This document shows, piece after piece, positions 5,543 to 6,106 of a stretch of 6,106 nucleotides of DNA. Where the stretch lies: assembly GCA_020345705.1 (NCBI GenBank), contig CP070766.1, positions 1,547,482-1,553,587 on the forward strand. The letters are read 5' to 3'. The position numbers and the translations under genes were made by a program. How positions within the stretch are numbered: position 1 is the first letter of the stretch; every line of letters begins with the position of its first letter. The notes beneath the pieces were generated by a model. It ran no database searches, was not told the origin of the DNA, and saw only the letters and a list, made by a program, of their open reading frames with translations. This stretch comes from Candidatus Zixiibacteriota bacterium (lineage in GTDB: Bacteria; Zixibacteria; MSB-5A5; GN15; PGXB01).

Positions 5543-6106
5543 CTACCTGACCTGAAGGAGGTCTTCCTCCGGGATGTCGGCGGCGGAAACACCTTTCATC
5601 GCCTGGCCCAGGCCACGGCTGCACTCAGCGACGATTTTCGGTTCATTAAATCCCGCTACGGCGGTAACGATGGCCCGCCCCATTTTTTCAGGGCTGGCGG
5701 ATTTGAATATTCCGCTTCCGACAAAAACCGCCTCGGCTCCCAGCTTCATAACCAGGGCAGCATCGGCCGGTGTTGCCACACCGCCGGCGGCGAAATTCGG
5801 GACGGGAAGCTTGCCGAGTTTAGCGACCGTTTTGACGACCGTGAGCGGCGCCGACATCTCCTTAGCGGCTCCATTCAGTTCTTCAGCGCTCATCAGAGTC
5901 AGCCGTTTAATGGCAGAGTTAATCTCCCGAAGGTGCTTGACCGCCTCGGAGACTTCACCAGTACCGGCCTCGCCCTTGGTACGAATCATGGCCGCACCTT
6001 CGCTGATTCTGCGCAGGGCTTCACCCAGGTTACGGCATCCGCACACAAACGGCACCTTAAATCCCCATTTATCGATATGATATTTATCATCTGCCGGGGT
6101 AAGCAC
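5543..6106 (-). CDS. pdxS: Pyridoxal 5'-phosphate synthase, lyase subunit PdxS (5' end outside window)
   Basis: Builds PLP from ribose 5-phosphate, glyceraldehyde 3-phosphate and the ammonia made by PdxT; acts as a (beta/alpha)8-barrel dodecamer in the cytoplasm. The 187 visible residues are the C-terminal two thirds of a protein normally about 290-295 long. Seen: LTPADDKYHIDKW, PFVCGCRNLGEALRRI, RTKGEAGTG with the second catalytic lysine at visible residue 44 (K149 in B. subtilis numbering), VPNFAAGGVATPADAALVMKLGA with the phosphate-binding glycines, and VFVGSGIFKS. The first catalytic lysine (K81 in B. subtilis) lies in the missing part. The GTG at the window edge is an internal valine (VLTPAD in the family), not a start. 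The gene ends TAG at 5545-5543; pdxT follows closely, the usual operon order. Confidence 0.98.
   Translation of the reverse strand: MLTPADDKYHIDKWGFKVPFVCGCRNLGEALRRISEGAAMIRTKGEAGTGEVSEAVKHLREINSAIKRLTLMSAEELNGAAKEMSAPLTVVKTVAKLGKLPVPNFAAGGVATPADAALVMKLGAEAVFVGSGIFKSASPEKMGRAIVTAVAGFNEPKIVAECSRGLGQAMKGVSAADIPEEDLLQVR

Noticed and set aside
5514..5624. Upstream in-frame extension of pdxT
   Set aside because: It would overlap pdxS by about 80 nt and add 37 residues before the conserved IGVLALQG start; ATG 5513 fits the family.
4992..6080. Plus-strand open frames opposite pdxT and pdxS (4992-5540, 5209-5478, 5574-6080)
   Set aside because: Antisense to well-conserved PLP synthase subunits; their products have no recognisable features.
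6104..6106. GTG at the window edge as the pdxS start
   Set aside because: It encodes the valine of the conserved internal VLTPAD segment; about 110 residues of the protein lie upstream, outside the window.

Overview
The window looks like a gene-dense stretch of a bacterial chromosome from an anaerobic or facultative lineage. Every gene I can support reads on the minus strand, so transcription runs from high to low coordinates. Base composition is mid-range. The gene set is PLP synthase of the PdxS/PdxT type, IspH of the MEP pathway, a soluble multi-PAS LuxR-type regulator and ETF-quinone oxidoreductase. This would suit a deltaproteobacterial-like or Zixibacteria/FCB-type genome, but that placement is inference from protein style only. 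I see no mobile element, CRISPR array, tRNA or rRNA.

Layout in transcription order: (1) 6106-5543, the C-terminal two thirds of pdxS (PLP synthase lyase subunit), cut by the window edge. (2) 5513-4914, pdxT (its glutaminase subunit), 29 nt after pdxS. (3) 4858-3920, ispH, 55 nt after pdxT, preceded by a 7-codon mini-ORF whose stop overlaps the ispH start. (4) A near-consensus sigma70-type promoter at 3890-3862, then a 538-residue three-PAS regulator with a LuxR/GerE DNA-binding domain (3806-2190). (5) A 492-nt stretch (2189-1698) with no convincing gene. It contains several nested inverted repeats and a terminator-like hairpin, and is the best candidate here for an unannotated RNA. (6) 1697-1281, a small Spx/ArsC-like thioredoxin-fold protein with a single cysteine. 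(7) 1199-1, the N-terminal 399 residues of ETF-quinone oxidoreductase; its 3' end, including the expected [4Fe-4S] domain, lies outside the window.

Functionally, pdxS-pdxT (and probably ispH by read-through) form a housekeeping cofactor/isoprenoid operon. The PAS regulator has its own promoter and senses an unknown signal. The Spx-like protein and ETF-QO form a second, redox-flavoured pair. An 11-bp inverted repeat between them overlaps the ETF-QO ribosome-binding site and may control its expression. No wholly new multi-gene system is evident. The points most worth checking are the structured intergenic region, the repeat over the ETF-QO RBS, the ispH leader ORF and the odd Spx-like protein.
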